Source: Cryptococcus deneoformans JEC21 (lineage: Eukaryota; Basidiomycota; Tremellomycetes; Tremellales; Cryptococcaceae). Taken from it: a stretch of 64,000 nucleotides of DNA. The position numbers and the translations under genes are program-made. The notes beneath the pieces were generated by a model. The model saw only the letters and a list, made by a program, of their open reading frames with translations. It had not been told where the DNA came from and did no database searches. The stretch covers positions 1,738,201 to 1,802,200 of the forward strand of contig NC_006685.1 of the NCBI RefSeq assembly GCF_000091045.1, given 5' to 3'. Positions 1 to 13,100 of the stretch are shown here, piece after piece; position 1 is the first letter of the stretch; each line of letters opens with the position of its first letter.

Positions 1-2
1 TT

Positions 3-441
<439 letters not shown>

Positions 442-725
442 GTAGTTGCATCATGTACCTTTTTTTAAACTGAAAAAATGCAAATTAATCATGCAAATCA
501 AAATGATACAACACTCGTTCTAATAAAAGAAACGCGCGATGTCGGGGATGGCCGCTCGGCGTCATCGTGAATGGATTAGCCGGTTCGGGCCGGGAAAGCG
601 GCGGCTTTGGTCCATGGTCACCCTGCCTACGACGACATCTCGCCATTTTGCCATGTGTAAACCATGTCCAGCGATTATTTCAGCCAGCCATTACTTTTAG
701 CCGCAAACACATTATACTATACACA

Positions 726-1430
726 ATGGTAAGCACATTAACCGCCCCTCGTCCACACACCCAGCTAACCCCGCGTCCGACAGTCCAGCAAGCCCATCTA
801 CGCCGTACGTCATGCCTCCGTCGTCCCTAGCCTCCCCACGCCCGGCCCACCGCGCTGACCAACCCCCTTCTCGCCACAGCTCTCAGGTCTCTCCGTCGCA
901 GGCGGTATCGTGGCCTACACGCGCTACTCGTCTCTCCCGTCGCTCGTCGCTTCGCTCGGTATCGGCAGTGCGATGATGATTAGCGGGATGCGGATTCGGG
1001 ATGGGATGGATTATGGGTATGAGAGTGCGGCTGGTAAGTCCATCCGGGGGAGGATGTCTGGGGGAGGATGTCGGGGGATGTCTGGGGGATGTCTGGGGGG
1101 GATGTCTGGGGGAGGATGTCTGGATTGGGGTGTTTGGATTGGGGTGATGAGTTGGGACGGCGCTGATTGGTTCATCTCCTTTTATATCCATACCCCACAC
1201 AGCAAGCTCGGCCGCACTAATGTACCCCACTATAAGGTACGCCTCTACGTCTCTAACAAGAGCATGAAAATTAACTGACGCTTTCTTTTCTTTTGGTAAA
1301 CAGACGATTCGTCAAGACCCGCGCTCGTTTTCCAGCTAGCCTTGCGCTGCTCGCAACAGCCAGCACGGCGTATTATCTTGTAGAAACGTTTGACGGTCAT
1401 GCCGAAAGACCGGTGGCTACGCCATTGTAA
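726..1430 (+). CDS. TMEM14 family small membrane protein
   Basis: Five exons (726-728, 784-804, 880-1033, 1203-1236, 1304-1430) give 112 aa. The first coding exon is only the ATG, followed directly by a GTAAGC donor. The product begins MSSKPIYALSGLSVAGGI and shows the TMEM14/UPF0136 pattern: several short hydrophobic Gly/Ala-rich helices, a SLPSLVASL segment after the first helix, and a basic loop (YPTIRRFVKTRARFP) before the last helix. Family members are small proteins of mitochondrial or other inner membranes; mammalian TMEM14C takes part in porphyrin transport during haem synthesis, but that role is not shown here. The third intron (1034-1202) holds a G-rich minisatellite. Confidence is high for family and moderate for exact splice sites. 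Confidence 0.85.
1046..1124 (+). repeat. G-rich minisatellite inside TMEM14 intron 3
   Basis: Imperfect tandem copies of a 10-13 bp unit built on GGATGTCTGGGGG (variants GGGGGAGGATGTC and GGGGGATGTCTG). Every copy carries a run of five or six G on the sense strand, so the transcribed intron could form a G-quadruplex. It lies fully within the intron and does not affect the reading frame. Confidence 0.8.
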
Positions 1431-1715
1431 TGGGGCCTGTTTATCGCGCCATCATTCGTTTCCCCCTCGTCCCCCTTCACCCCGCGTCAGGTTGGACCGG
1501 TATTGCGTTTCTGATTCTGAATTTTGAAGAAATCATAGGAAGGGAGTGGAAGGGAAAGCGGAGTAGGGAGAGAATTCAAACTATTGTAACCTTTTCTTAA
1601 AAGAACCATCTGTATGAATAAAAATGCTGATCCCAAGAAAAGCCGTGTGAGTGTAACCAAAGATCATGTCCAATGAATCTAATGCAATTCATGCAAATAC
1701 TACCAAGTGACCTAC

Positions 1716-2732
1716 TCAGAGATCAGGTTTGGGCGGCACGTCCTACCATGCATCGTCAGCGTTTTGAACGGCATGACTCGAGGGATACTCACCCTAATCA
1801 TGATACTAATCCGATGTCCCGGCTCTAGCCTCTCCCCATCCCAGATGGAAGACGGGTCGTCAAACGGGAGGATGGAGTGTTCGTACCCGTACCGGATCGC
1901 GTCGCTAGAATAGGTGTTGAATTTTTGTAATCCCGGGGGCTAGAGCTCTGGAAGGACGTACCGCTGGATGTAGACTGAACCGCTACCCAACCTCACCTCC
2001 CAGCCTTTTTCTCCTGTGCTTTCCCCCTTTTCGACCCCCGCGCCGTCCCGCAGCTTGCGCCTCAACCTCAACGTCCTCTCGGCACCCAACGATACCCCGA
2101 GAATAACCCGGCCCGAGGCTTCGAGGTTGTCGACATGCGGGAGGATGGCGCCCGTTGGGGAGAGGTGGAGGATGTGGGTGAGTGTTCCTGCGGGCGGGAG
2201 GGGTGTCTCTGTGTGTGTGGTTGAGTGGGGAAGAGCGGGAAGGGAAGAGAAGAACAAAGAGTATATGCGACGAAGAGTAGGGGCGAGGAGAGGGTGCGGA
2301 GAAGGGGGGAGCGTGGAGAGCAGCGATTCGCGATAGCCGTGGATGACAGAATCGTAGTGGCCCTAATGCCCGTTACTACACAGTTATCGTGCACGGAATG
2401 GAGCGTACCTCTTCAAAGGCGTACTCGCCCGTGAACAAGCGTTGCAGACCGTTACCACTCCCGTCCGCAGCCACACCCGCGCCAGCCCTCTGCCGCCTCG
2501 CCCTCCTCGCGGCGCCGGCCCGGCTGCGGCCCAGCTTCGAGAGCGCCATGCGGACCAGCACGTCTTGTTCGTCCTCGCTGAGGAAGCTGGGGTAGAGCAC
2601 AAAGTCGTCTGGAGCGGGTGCCGCTGCTGGCGGGTGGAGGGGCCGGAGGAGCGGGGACGGAGAGCGGAGGGTGAGTGCGGGGAGGGGGGCGGTGGCGAGG
2701 CGGCGTGTGAGTATGCGGGGGAGCGGCTTCAT
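1716..2732 (-). CDS. ALKBH7-like 2-oxoglutarate/Fe(II) dioxygenase
   Basis: Four exons (2732-2409, 2362-1962, 1904-1793, 1742-1716) encode 287 aa. The N-terminus (MKPLPRILTRRLATAPL) is Arg-rich with no early acidic residues, like a mitochondrial presequence. The catalytic core matches ALKBH7: a YDSVIHGYRE segment, LSPTGAILPHVDN with the Fe-binding HxD pair, a GSGSVYIQR strand, the distal His in RYGYEHSIL, and the 2-oxoglutarate-binding Arg in GHRISIMIRD. ALKBH7 is a mitochondrial-matrix member of the AlkB family, linked in animals to necrosis and mitochondrial RNA processing. The gene starts 154 bp from the divergent dipeptidase gene, and the two probably share a promoter. Confidence 0.88.
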
Positions 2733-2886
2733 GGTGTAGAGTGGTTGAATCTAATGCAAAGAAATCAACTACTACAAAAAAGGGTTGTAGCCGTCGGCGA
2801 TCTCCGTCATTGCCCATCGGCGATCTCCGTGCGCGGCATAAATAATTATAAACAACCGCAAGAACTCTCTCTCTCCGTGACCGACG

Positions 2887-4632
2887 ATGGCAGAACAAAC
2901 CCCGCTGCTGTCCCCCTCCCCGTCCACCGTCTCGGCCCCCCCCGCCGCCCGCAGACGGACATCCCTCCTCCTCGCCCTCGCCACCCTCCTCCTCCTCGCG
3001 GCCGGCCTCTCCGTCGGCCTCGTCGTCCGGCATGCCCATAAGGAGCCCAGCGATGTCCTCGAAAGGGCAAAGCTTTACCTCAAAGCGTGCACATCCCGCT
3101 CCATCTGCAGCCGGCCGGATGCTGACTGCGCTGTAGCTCGCCGGTGATCGATGGCCATATCGACCTCCCCGAATTCGCCCGTGCGGTCTACGGCAACAAT
3201 ATCGAAAAGTTTGATTTGCGTGGTGCCCTCGTACGTCGTTCGCCTCTTTCTTTGCTTTTCTAGACAGAAAACTGACGAGATGGTGTCTAGCCCGGACACT
3301 TTGATATCCCTCGGGCCAGAGAGGGCCATCTGGGAGCATTCTTCTGGTCCATGTCAGTCCTCTCAATCGTTGACTACCATGGGCCATGCAATTAAACTCT
3401 TGACCTTGTTATAGCTTTACCGAATGCCGCGATACGAATGGCGACGACTTTATGAACCCGACCTTTGAAGTTCGAGGCGAGTCCGAAAAACATTCTCCTT
3501 CCCATAACCGTCTTCCCCTTTCCACTACTAACCTTTTTGCTCTAGACGCCCTCGAACAGCTCGACGTGTCAAACAACCTCATCTCCAAATACAGCGACAC
3601 ATTCGCCGTCGCCCGGACCGCCGACCAAGTCGAGTGGGCTATAAAGCACGGCAAGATTGCGAGTCTTTTCGGGCTGGAGGGTGCGCATATGCTTGGCAAT
3701 TCTCTTGCAGTGTTGAGAATGTACCACCAGCTCGGGGTGAGGTATATGACCCTCACGCATAGCTGTAACAACGCGTTTGCCGATTCGGCCGGTATCTTTG
3801 GAGACGTCAAAGAACGTTGGGGCGGTCTGAGCCCCCTGGGCAAAGAACTCGTTCCAGAGATGAACCGACTCGGAATCTTCATCGACCTCTCCCACGTTTC
3901 CGACCAAACTGCCCTCCAGGCGCTGGACCTGACAGAAGCACCCGTCATCCTCTCGCATTCCTGTGCGAGGCATTTCAATAAGATGAACAGGAATGTACCG
4001 GACGAGGTGCTGGCTAGGTTGGGCAGCGGAAAGGGAAAAGTCGATGGGGTGGTGATGGTCAAGTGAGTCTGTAACGCTTCTTTAATTAACAGCGGAAAAC
4101 TGATAGACCCCGCTTCATTACAGCTTCTTCCCCGTATTCGCCTCTCCCAACCCGGACCTCGTCGACGTCGCATACATCGCTGATGAAATCGAGTATATCG
4201 CCAATAAAACTAGCAGGGATCAGTGAGTCACCCCGTCACATTTAAAAACTTGATTCTCAAAGCGCTGACTGTTTTGGGGGTGGTGGCGCCTGACAGTGTC
4301 GGGATCGGATCAGATTACGACGGGATTGAATCAGTGCCCAAGGGTCTTGAAGACGTTTCCAAGTATCCTTACCTCGTACGTCTCTGACTTTTGTCGTTTG
4401 CCGTTTTACCCCTGCTAACGTCGCCCCCCGGCCGGCCGGACAGTTTGCCGAACTAATCAAACGCGGTTGGTCCAAGAACGATCTCTCCAACCTCGCCGGC
4501 GGGAACCTCCTCCGCGCCATGCGGGGGATGGAAGACGTGAGCCGTCGGATGAGGGACGAACAGGGTAAACAGCCAAGTATGGCGAAATATGATAAGCGGA
4601 GGGATTTGGATGGGGGCGATTGGGATTTCTAG
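2887..4632 (+). CDS. Membrane dipeptidase (renal dipeptidase family, M19)
   Basis: Eight exons (2887-3086, 3137-3230, 3291-3352, 3415-3476, 3546-4062, 4124-4222, 4297-4375, 4444-4632) give 433 aa. A short cytosolic tail is followed by one hydrophobic segment (about residues 26-48, [20 protein letters not shown]), predicting a type II membrane anchor with the enzyme outside the cytosol. The M19 zinc ligands and landmarks are present: [34 protein letters not shown] and GIGSDYDG. The enzyme hydrolyses dipeptides with a di-zinc centre. The intron at 3477-3545 has no usable GT donor in phase; a GC donor (GCGAGT) restores [10 protein letters not shown], matching the family, and a perfect TACTAAC branch point precedes its acceptor. 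Confidence 0.92.
3477..3545 (+). other. GC-AG intron in the dipeptidase gene
   Basis: Donor GCGAGT after exon end CGAG, branch point TACTAAC 17 nt before the acceptor, acceptor CTCTAG. The 69 nt are in frame without a stop, so retention would add 23 residues; the family alignment argues for removal. Confidence 0.75.
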
Positions 4633-4982
4633 CCGGGGGGGGGGTGAAAATTGGATTTGCGAGAAGAAACGATATGCACACATTTTCATAGAAAAAAAAA
4701 AGCTACAACACACCCGGGGTATAGAATACTTTTTAGAACACCCCCTCGCAATACCAATCCACTCATCCATCACTCATCCATCCACTCATCCACTCATCCA
4801 TCACTCATCAGCGTCTGCCCACATTCAAAACTAGCCAACACAAACAGAAAGAAGAGACTTTCAACCCCCGCCCCCTTTCCCCTCCTCCTTCAATTTGCTT
4901 TACATGTAACTTTTGAAGAATGGATGAAAAACAAAATCAATACAAACTCCCCAGACACATTTCTCTCTTTCTTTCTCCGTGT
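4633..4982. other. Intergenic 3' region with CATC/ACTC repeat
   Basis: Space between the convergent 3' ends of the dipeptidase and SIN3 genes. It holds a run of about ten G near 4635-4644 and an imperfect ACTCATCC/CATC tandem repeat at about 4757-4810. I see no gene here. Confidence 0.7.
4757..4810 (+). repeat. ACTCATCC-type microsatellite
   Basis: Alternating CATC and ACTC blocks, about six to seven 8-bp copies, in non-coding DNA between convergent genes. Confidence 0.75.
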
Positions 4983-7900
4983 CTACTCGGCTGTAGTAGC
5001 GGCAGATTCTGGCACGACCGTGCTTGGCTCGGCACCCGTTTCCGCGCCCGCTTCCGCGCCCGCATCCACATCTGCGCTCTCATCATTTTCCTGCACTTCC
5101 GCCGCAGGAGCAACAGGCGCAGGGGCAGGAGCGGATTCCGAATCAGGAGCAGGGGCAGGAGCGGATTCAGAATCAGGAGCAGAAGCAGGAGCAACAGGAG
5201 CAGGGGCAGGAACAGGTTCAGAATCAGGTTCAGAATCAGGAGCAGGTTCAGGTTCAGGAGCAGCGACACCCTCCACAGACTTTTGAGATCGGGGTTTAGC
5301 CTGCACTTGTTGATGCTTGTACGCTCGGTGGAAATAATCCTCTGTTCCCGGGGTAAAGAACATTCGATAGTTGCCCAACGCAATCTTGATTTCCAGCCCG
5401 TCCTTTGCTTCCACATTGTTCTTGGCAGAAGACGGACCGGCAGAAGCAGATAATTCTTCTTCGCGAGAATGGACCTTTGTAATGTTTCGTCGGAGGAAGG
5501 GCGAGTCGACGCGCTTGAGGAGACCTTCCGTTGGGTGGGTCTAAAAAAAGAAAAAAGAGGTTTTAGGTTCCCAGGGGTAATACAAAGGAAAAAGGAATTG
5601 AAACATACCAGGGCAAAGGATTCGATGTATTGAGCCCATCGTTCCTGCGTAGTTTCGGCATCGTCCACCGAACGGTCATCCTCGTTCAAAAGCTGGATAG
5701 TAAGCGTCTCTTTCCCGGGTAACTTTGACATGCATCATGAGCGTCTTTTTTTTCGTTTATTAAATATCAAGTAACTCACCCATTCAATCTTGTACAAATT
5801 CTCGTTGCCGCCCAGGACGCCCTCAGCCTGCATTCTGTAGGCAATCTGGTTCTTGGTCGAAGTCCTTGCATTTGCACGATCACGCTGAAGCAGGGCAAAG
5901 AGTTCTTGAGACTTGAGGTCGCCAACAATCGTTTGAATCTGAATTCAAATCAGCGCTTTTGGTCTGTGTGTTAACAGAAATGATGTTGAAACTCACCTGT
6001 CTCACAATACCGCCAATCACCTTATCCAAGTTGAACATCAGGTAAGCCTCGTTTGTGAACATCAATCTCAACGCATCCTCAAACGCTCCAAACTCAATCT
6101 CATTGTCGAAATACCTCTCCAACAAGCTCAGCAGATGAGAGTAGTAATGTTCGGCAGGGTTATCGCCTTGGAGAATACCAAAGTACTGCGTCACAGGGTC
6201 AACGAGACCAAGTTTGAGAGCGAGCGGGTTAACGGGACGTCGGTTCTCCTTGGCGAGTTTGGACGCGATGGTCTTGCAAGTCATGAGACGAGAGTAAAGC
6301 ATCTTGGAATTTCGAAATCAGCCACCGTAGTTTTTTTATTTTTTTATTTTTCAAACCGATACTCACCTGAAGATACCGCGAGAGGACATAGAAATGGCTG
6401 TTGGCGAAAAAGTTGCCTTTTCTCTTCGCCTTTACACTTTGCTCCTTTTCCTTTTCCCCATTGACTGAACTTGTCCCCGACATGGGCTGACTTTCCGTGG
6501 CCACGCCGTCAATCTTGACCCACGTCTGCTCGCTGGCCTCTGCCCCGGCTTTATCCTTTTCAACCGCTTCCGCCACTTCCTCGGGATCGGCAGGAACGGG
6601 CAAGGGGGTATCGGCGCGCTCGCCATTCTCTGTCAGTGGGGTGACCTCACCAGAAAGAGGCTCCGTAGATGGTTGCAGCTGGCCATCCTCAGTAGGGCCG
6701 GTAGTGGTCACCGATAATTCTCGGCTCACATTATCCCCAGCAGCTTGCTTGAGCAACCTCTTACGCAAGTCTGCGGCGTGTCTCTTTTCACCCTTGGCGC
6801 CCCTGGCACTACCTCCCCCGGCATTACTGGAGATCTCTGCGTCATCTGCCGCACTACCGCTCTCCTCATCCCCTTCAGAATCTTCAGATTCCTCTTCTGG
6901 TGTCTTGTTGGGCTCCTCGCCATCTCCAAACTCGGCGTCAAACTCGTCCTTGTCGAGCATGAAAAGGATGGGCACAAAGTCGCGGAGGAAACTCTCCACC
7001 TTGACTTGATCGGCAGATGAGAGCGAGTTGCTCTGCATCCTGTCGAGGTAACTGATGATAAGCTTCATCGAATCCTTGAGCACATCCATATCCGTAAACT
7101 CAAACTCCATCTGCGGCTTGGCCCTCCATACGCGGAAATCGACAAGTGCCGAACGCTGGTTCAGCTGCTCAGCCTTGCGTGCCTCAATCTCATTGATGAG
7201 CGTCTTGGCAGGCGCAACTTTTTTCTTGTCGGTGGCTTTCGTACCCGAGTGCTGGTAATCAAGAGCTTTATAAAAGTTTTTGGCATCTTGCTCTCGCCAC
7301 AGTCGATTCCATTCGCGCTGGGCACGTTTCCATTCTTCGTCCTTGGCCTTTAGACGTTCAAGAACGATGGGCAAAGCAACAATAGGGTTGTCGTGCAGAG
7401 CGCGAATGACGTCTGGCCCAAGCTCTTTACCATACACTTTTTTGATAATCCTCTGGTAGATGGATTTGCTTTGCCCACCAAGACCAGCCTTGAGGTTGAA
7501 GTTTGCCCTCTCTTCGGGCTCCATGGTCTGAATCTTGTTATTCAAGGGCTCAAGCAGAGCGATGGTGCGCAGGTTGGCTTCAATGTGGTAATCGTACTCG
7601 TGGCGCTCTTCCTCAGACTTGTGGAGGTTGTCTTCGAATTGATTCTTACGGTGAGAGACAAACGGTGCCACGTCCTCGGCGTTCCAAGTTGGGTGAGCGA
7701 CCCACTCATCGTTGAGCACCTCCCAACACATGGCATCCCGACCAGTACATTGAAGGTTGATTTCCTATTTCCCATTTTACGTTAGTGATTCTGCCTTGAT
7801 AGAAAACAAGATAAACAGATATGACCTACAGATCGTGGCAGCTGGCGGTAACTTGGCCCAACCTGGTTGGCGCTCGCCAAGTTCATATCAGGCTTGACCC

Positions 7901-10137
7901 TGTCCAACATCGGGGTGTTCTCCACCATCAAGTTATCAATCCCAATCATTCCACCAAACCCGTAGCCACCCTGGATGGAAGCAGGGTTAGGCGGGATCCT
8001 ACCCTCGCTATCGACGCCCACCACCCTCTGGAATGTTGCCCAAACCTCGGGAGCATCCCCGATAAACAGCTGCGCCCGGTCGAGCAAGGTCTTGGTGTCA
8101 ATCATGTCCTGCACAAAGAGGTTGATGAGTTTAAGGAACTCGTGATAGACCACCTTGTCGTCAATGAATTTCTTAACCTTGTCAAAGAACGCGACTTCGT
8201 CGGGGGATGCAAGAGTTTGCTGTTGAGGCGTGAGAGCAGGGAGTCCAGACTCGACGTCTTCTAAAGAAGGACTCTCCCTCTGACCAGCTCGAGCGCGTTT
8301 GCCCTGGGTTGCTTTTGTCGCAGGCTCGACACCCGAAGCAGCCGTCCTTCGCTTCTTTTGACCCATCTCTTTACCCTCCTTGGCAGCACCCCTCTTTTGA
8401 CCTGCGACCTTTTCGGGAACAACAGGCGCGGCACCAGCAGCTTGCATGAATGAGCCAGAAAGCATACCCAGACCGCCTGTACCATTCTCGGGCAAGAACT
8501 GCTTGAATTCATCGAGCAGATCGGGAGCATTGGTGAAGAGCTTGGTAACTTGCTCATACACCTCTGCAATGTCCCGCGTGTCACGCTGATATGTCTGAAG
8601 GATTTCCAAGAACTGCTTGTAAGTTTCGGGGTCGTTGTTGAACCTAGTCTTGATCTTGTTAACAAAGGTGATAGCGTGGTTGAACTCTAAGATCGGGGCT
8701 CGGTTGCCACCTTGTTGTGGCTGAGGAGCAGGTTGAGCGCCGTGAGACAGTCCGCCAGATGCGAGGAATTGAGCTGCAGAAGGCGTGGAAGGGCCCGACG
8801 GAGGAAGAGGATGCTGTGCGTGAGGAGGCAGAGGAAGCGTACCGGGACCCTGGCTTGCAGGAGCTTGGCGAGCAGGTGGCGGAGCAGCTGCTTGTCGGCC
8901 AGTATGGGAAGCACCTTGGAAAGGAGGAGGACCGCTTGGGATATGTGACGGAAGAGCGTTCAACGGCGGTAAAGGTTGAGCTGGAGCAGCACCTTGACTC
9001 GTGGCTGAAGGGTAAGGCGCAGACGACCCCGCCCGGCTATCACGAGCAGTAACCTCGGCGGCGGACGCCTGGATACCTTCACGGGCTTCTCGCTCCCGCT
9101 GATCGATGGCAGCTGCAAAGTTGCCAGGAATTTGGCTGACTGTTCCAGCAGGTGTGGTGACAGTGATCAACCCTGAAGCATCCCCTTCGCCTCCAAAGCA
9201 CTCGATACGGTATCCTGGCGGGAGGAAAGTGTTGAAGCCTTGGATAAGTGATGGGTGGCCGCGGAAGAGTGTTGACACTCGGTCGATAACCCCGGGTGTG
9301 TCAATACTACCGGCGACGGTCAGCATGGCTCGCAAGTAGAAGAGAAAAAAAAGGCATCAATCTGCTCACACTTGGCCTTTAAATTCTTTCATCACGTCTA
9401 AAAAGCGGTTGTATACATCTGGTTGGTCGTTGAATTGAATCTGCAATGGTGTTAGTATCCGACTTTCCGCAAAAGGAGCCGGAGCTGCCGGTGGAGGCTG
9501 AGGTGTTGCGGGTGACCCGTTTTCTCGCCTGCCATGCCTCTCTACTCGCATTCCACAGGTTCCCGCACAGTATACGCCCCCGGATCCCGCCTCGCAAAGT
9601 CGCGCACGTCACAAAGCATGCAGACACTTTTATGGAGACCTTCTCTTTCCGGTGGAGGCGGCACCAAAAGCGCTTTTCACTCCACCGGTCAATCCACCAC
9701 CAGTGCACGCCGCATCCGCTTCCATCCATCGCACGGCCCACGAATGGGCCGCCCATCCGGACCGCCGCTCCGACAGAGCACTCACCTTGACCTGGTCGAG
9801 ATACGACAATGCGTCCCTGACATTGAGGGGACGAAGGTTGCTGTTGCCCCCCGCCTGCTGCTGCTGCCAGGTGGGGGACGGGCGCTTTGGGGGGATGTTG
9901 TGGGATATGGTGGGCGGAGTGGGGGCGGGGAGGGGGGGGAGAGGGGCGCGGGCGTTGGAGAGCGAGTGGGAAATGGACAACCACGAAATGGAGCTGGCGG
10001 GGCGGGTGGTTGCCGAGCAAATCCGCAACGAGCGGCCGTGGGAATTTCCTCCTGTTTGTCTCCGCTACTCGTTACGTCACCATTTTCCCCGATAAATCTT
10101 CAGCTGCACCGTTGTCCGCCAACACAAAAACTCGCAT
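4983..10137 (-). CDS. SIN3: SIN3 transcriptional corepressor scaffold
   Basis: Large nuclear scaffold that recruits Rpd3-type histone deacetylases. Solid exons: 9863-9786, 9440-9370, 9306-7830, 7764-6367, 6302-5997, 5938-5780, 5722-5609, 5540-4983. PAH1 is built across three exons (RPLNVRDALSYLDQVK, IQFNDQPDVYNRFLDVMKEF, IDTPGVIDRVSTLFRGHPSL), with PAH2 (NKIKTRFNNDPETYKQFLEI) and PAH3 (KKFIDDKVVYHEFLKLIN) following; then the HDAC-interacting region (QCTGRDAMCWEVLNDEWVAH) and the conserved C-terminal half. The far C-terminus is a Pro/Ala/Glu/Ser repeat. No ATG lies in frame in the PAH1 exon; a first exon at 10137-10081, joined by a 217-nt intron to the (CAG)n acceptor at 9864, keeps phase and gives about 1405 aa, but this start is my inference. 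The gene is divergent from UTP13. Confidence 0.9.
5099..5280 (-). repeat. Pro/Ala/Glu repeat in the SIN3 C-terminus
   Basis: In-frame low-complexity DNA encoding alternating EPAP, DSEP, DSESAPAPAP and PVAPA units. Blocks such as the GCAGGGGCAGGAGCGGATTC word on the plus strand recur. The region is probably disordered. Confidence 0.75.
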
Positions 10138-10191
10138 ACAAACATAACCACACTCTCACGTACCCGATCTATAGGGTATACCACCACAAAA

Positions 10192-13100
10192 ATGAGCGGA
10201 ACCCACTCTAGAAAGTCTCTCAAGACTAGGTACGTTGGTGCCGAATTTTTCTTGCCTAAAACATCCACTGACCTTTACTGTAGCTTCCGACCGTCTCCGC
10301 GGTCCATCCGCCCTATCTATACTGGCGGACCCGTTCTTCTTACCAAGGATGGCCAGTGGATAATCACTACCATGGGAGAAGAGGCCTTGGTGACGGAAGT
10401 GCAGACTGGGTTGGCTATCGCTAGAATACGAGGGGCAAGTTTCATCGCATTTCTTTTCACTCTATCTGATCCCATGTACTGACTTTATTCATCAGGACGG
10501 CACACCCATTACGTCCCTCTCGCTCTCCTACCATACTTCACCACCTACTCTCATCACATCGCACATGTCCATGACTGTCCGGTACTACCCTCTTCCTGAA
10601 TCAGCACCCCTCTCATCTACTCCCAAACCCCCTTCATTAACCTACACCCGTATCCTCAACAAAGCCCACTCGGCTCCTATCCTCGTCTCAAAAGTTTCCC
10701 CCGACAACACGCTTTTAGCTACTGGATCCTCTGATGGAATTGTCAAGGTCTGGGACTTGGCCGGTGGATACGTGACACATCTGTTCAGAGGACATGGCGG
10801 TCCCGTTTCGGCATTACACTTCAACTTCCCCATCATCTCTGGAGAAGAACGACGTCGTATGGAGCTTCTCACTGGGTCGACCGACTCCAGGGTACGGGTT
10901 TATGATCTTCGAGATGCTAATGCCCGTGTTGTCGGTGGTGGGAATGCGGTCAAGCCTAAAGCAGTGCTCGAGGGTCACGTCTCTGTCGTTAGAGGGATTG
11001 ATGTTACCCCCGACGGCAAATGGGCTGTCACCGGTGGTCGAGACAAGGTCGTGCTTGTATGGGATATGCTTTCAGGAGAAACAACGGCTTTGGCCAAAAA
11101 GGGTAAAGGAAAGGCGACAGCGGGCCCCAAGTTGGTGCAAACTATCATCGCACAAGAGCAAGTCGAATCTTTGGGTTTATTGCCCCAAGAAGAGCAAGTT
11201 TCTGGTGCAGCCGAAGGGAGATGGCTTTGCTACACCGGTGGAGATAAAGGATTGGTGAGGGTCTGGGACGTCCTCAAGGGAACCCAGGTTGCTACAATGA
11301 AAGGCGTCGAAGGGGTCGATGAAACAGAGTTGGACGAGGACGAACAGCGCGGCGTTCTTTCCGTAATGTACTCCCCAACCTCCTCGTCCCTCGTATCTAT
11401 CCACGCCGATCAAAACATCATCTTCCATTCCCTTTCCACTCTCCTTTCAACACGTCAAATTATAGGTTTCAACGACGAAATCGTCGACGTCGCCTTCCTC
11501 TCCCATCCCTCCGCACCAACCACCTCCCCTTCCTCACTTCCGGAAACACCAGACATTCCCCACTCCCACATGGCAGTCGCTACAAACTCCAACCTCTTGC
11601 GAGTCTACTCCACATCCTCGTTCAATGCCCGACTCCTTCCCGGACACAGCGATATGATCCTCTGTCTTGACATCTCCCCCGACCACCAATGGCTCGTCAC
11701 CGGATCCAAAGACCATACTGCTCGCGTATGGGCGCCTACCACCTGCGCAGAGGGCGATGGGTATACATGGAAATGCATCGCCATCTGTGAAGGCCACGCG
11801 GAATCGATCGGTGCCGTCGCTTTTGCGCGCAAGCCTTCCGACAACGGTCATGCCCGGTTCCTCTTCACTGCAAGTCAGGACCGTACCATCAAAATGTGGG
11901 ATCTCACTCCCCTTTCCAACTCTCTTTCTCCGTCTCCTATCCGCCCTCGGTCGATGGCCACCCTCCGTGCCCACGAAAAGGATATCAACTCACTCGATAT
12001 CGCGCCCAACGACAAGTTCCTCGTCTCGGGTTCCCAAGACAAGCTTGTCAAGCTTTACGCCATTGATTTCAACCCGCCCAAGGTACCTGGAGAAGGAAAA
12101 GGTGCGGAAGGAGGTTTCAAGGCTTTGGGTACTTGTGCAGGGCATAGAAGAGGTGTATGGACCGTGAGGTTTAGCAGGAATGATAAAGTTGTGGCGAGCG
12201 GTAGTGCCGATAGGACCGTCAAGCTTTGGAGTTTGGACGACTTTACTTGTCTCAAGGTTGGTTTTCATTTGGCGTTTTTGTGTGTTGGCCTGGACTTTCC
12301 CTGTTACTTTGCTGACTCTTGTATATCCAGACTTTTGAGGGTCACACCAACTCTGTGCTTCGAGTGGACTTTTTGTCTCATGGTCAACAGCTCGTGACTT
12401 CTGCGTCTGATGGGTTAGTGAAGCTCTGGAATATCAAGGAAGAAGAATGTGTAAAGACGTTGGATAATCACGAAGACAAGGTGAGAGTTGCCTCCTACTC
12501 TCACTTACAACGTACCATTTCACTAATCTCTTTTTTATTTTTCCCTTTTCCTTGCAGATCTGGGCGCTTGCACATTCATCCGACGAATCCACCCTCCTCT
12601 CCGCCGGCGCCGATTCCCTCCTCACCATCTGGCACGACACCTCTCTCCTCGAACAATCCGAGGCAAACGCCACTCTCATCAAGTCCGTCCAGGTCGAACA
12701 GGATTTCATCAACTACGTCGCTCTCAAAGACTATCGCCGCGCCATCTTACTCGCACTCTCCATGAGTCAGCCCGGACGTCTCTTCAACCTCTTCAGTACC
12801 GTCGTCAAGGGCCGTCAGCCCGATTTGACAGAGGAAGAACAAGGGATCACTGGGTCCAAAGAGATTGATGAGATTATGAAGACCTTGCCTGGAATAGAGT
12901 TGGTGAGGTTGCTAAAGTTTGTGAGAGACTGGAATGCGAATGCCAAGATGGCACCGGTGGCGCAGGTGATTTTGCACGCCATCTTCAAATTGAGGAGTGC
13001 GGAGGATATCCTTGCGGCGTTTGAGCAGGCCAACAGGTTGCCCAAGCGTTCAGAGGAGGAAGAGGAGGATGAAGATGAGGACGAGGAGAAGGAGGAGGGA

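Noticed and set aside
5024..5299. Gln-rich open frame opposite the SIN3 tail
   Set aside because: It is the antisense reading of the Pro/Ala/Glu repeat in the SIN3 C-terminal exon.
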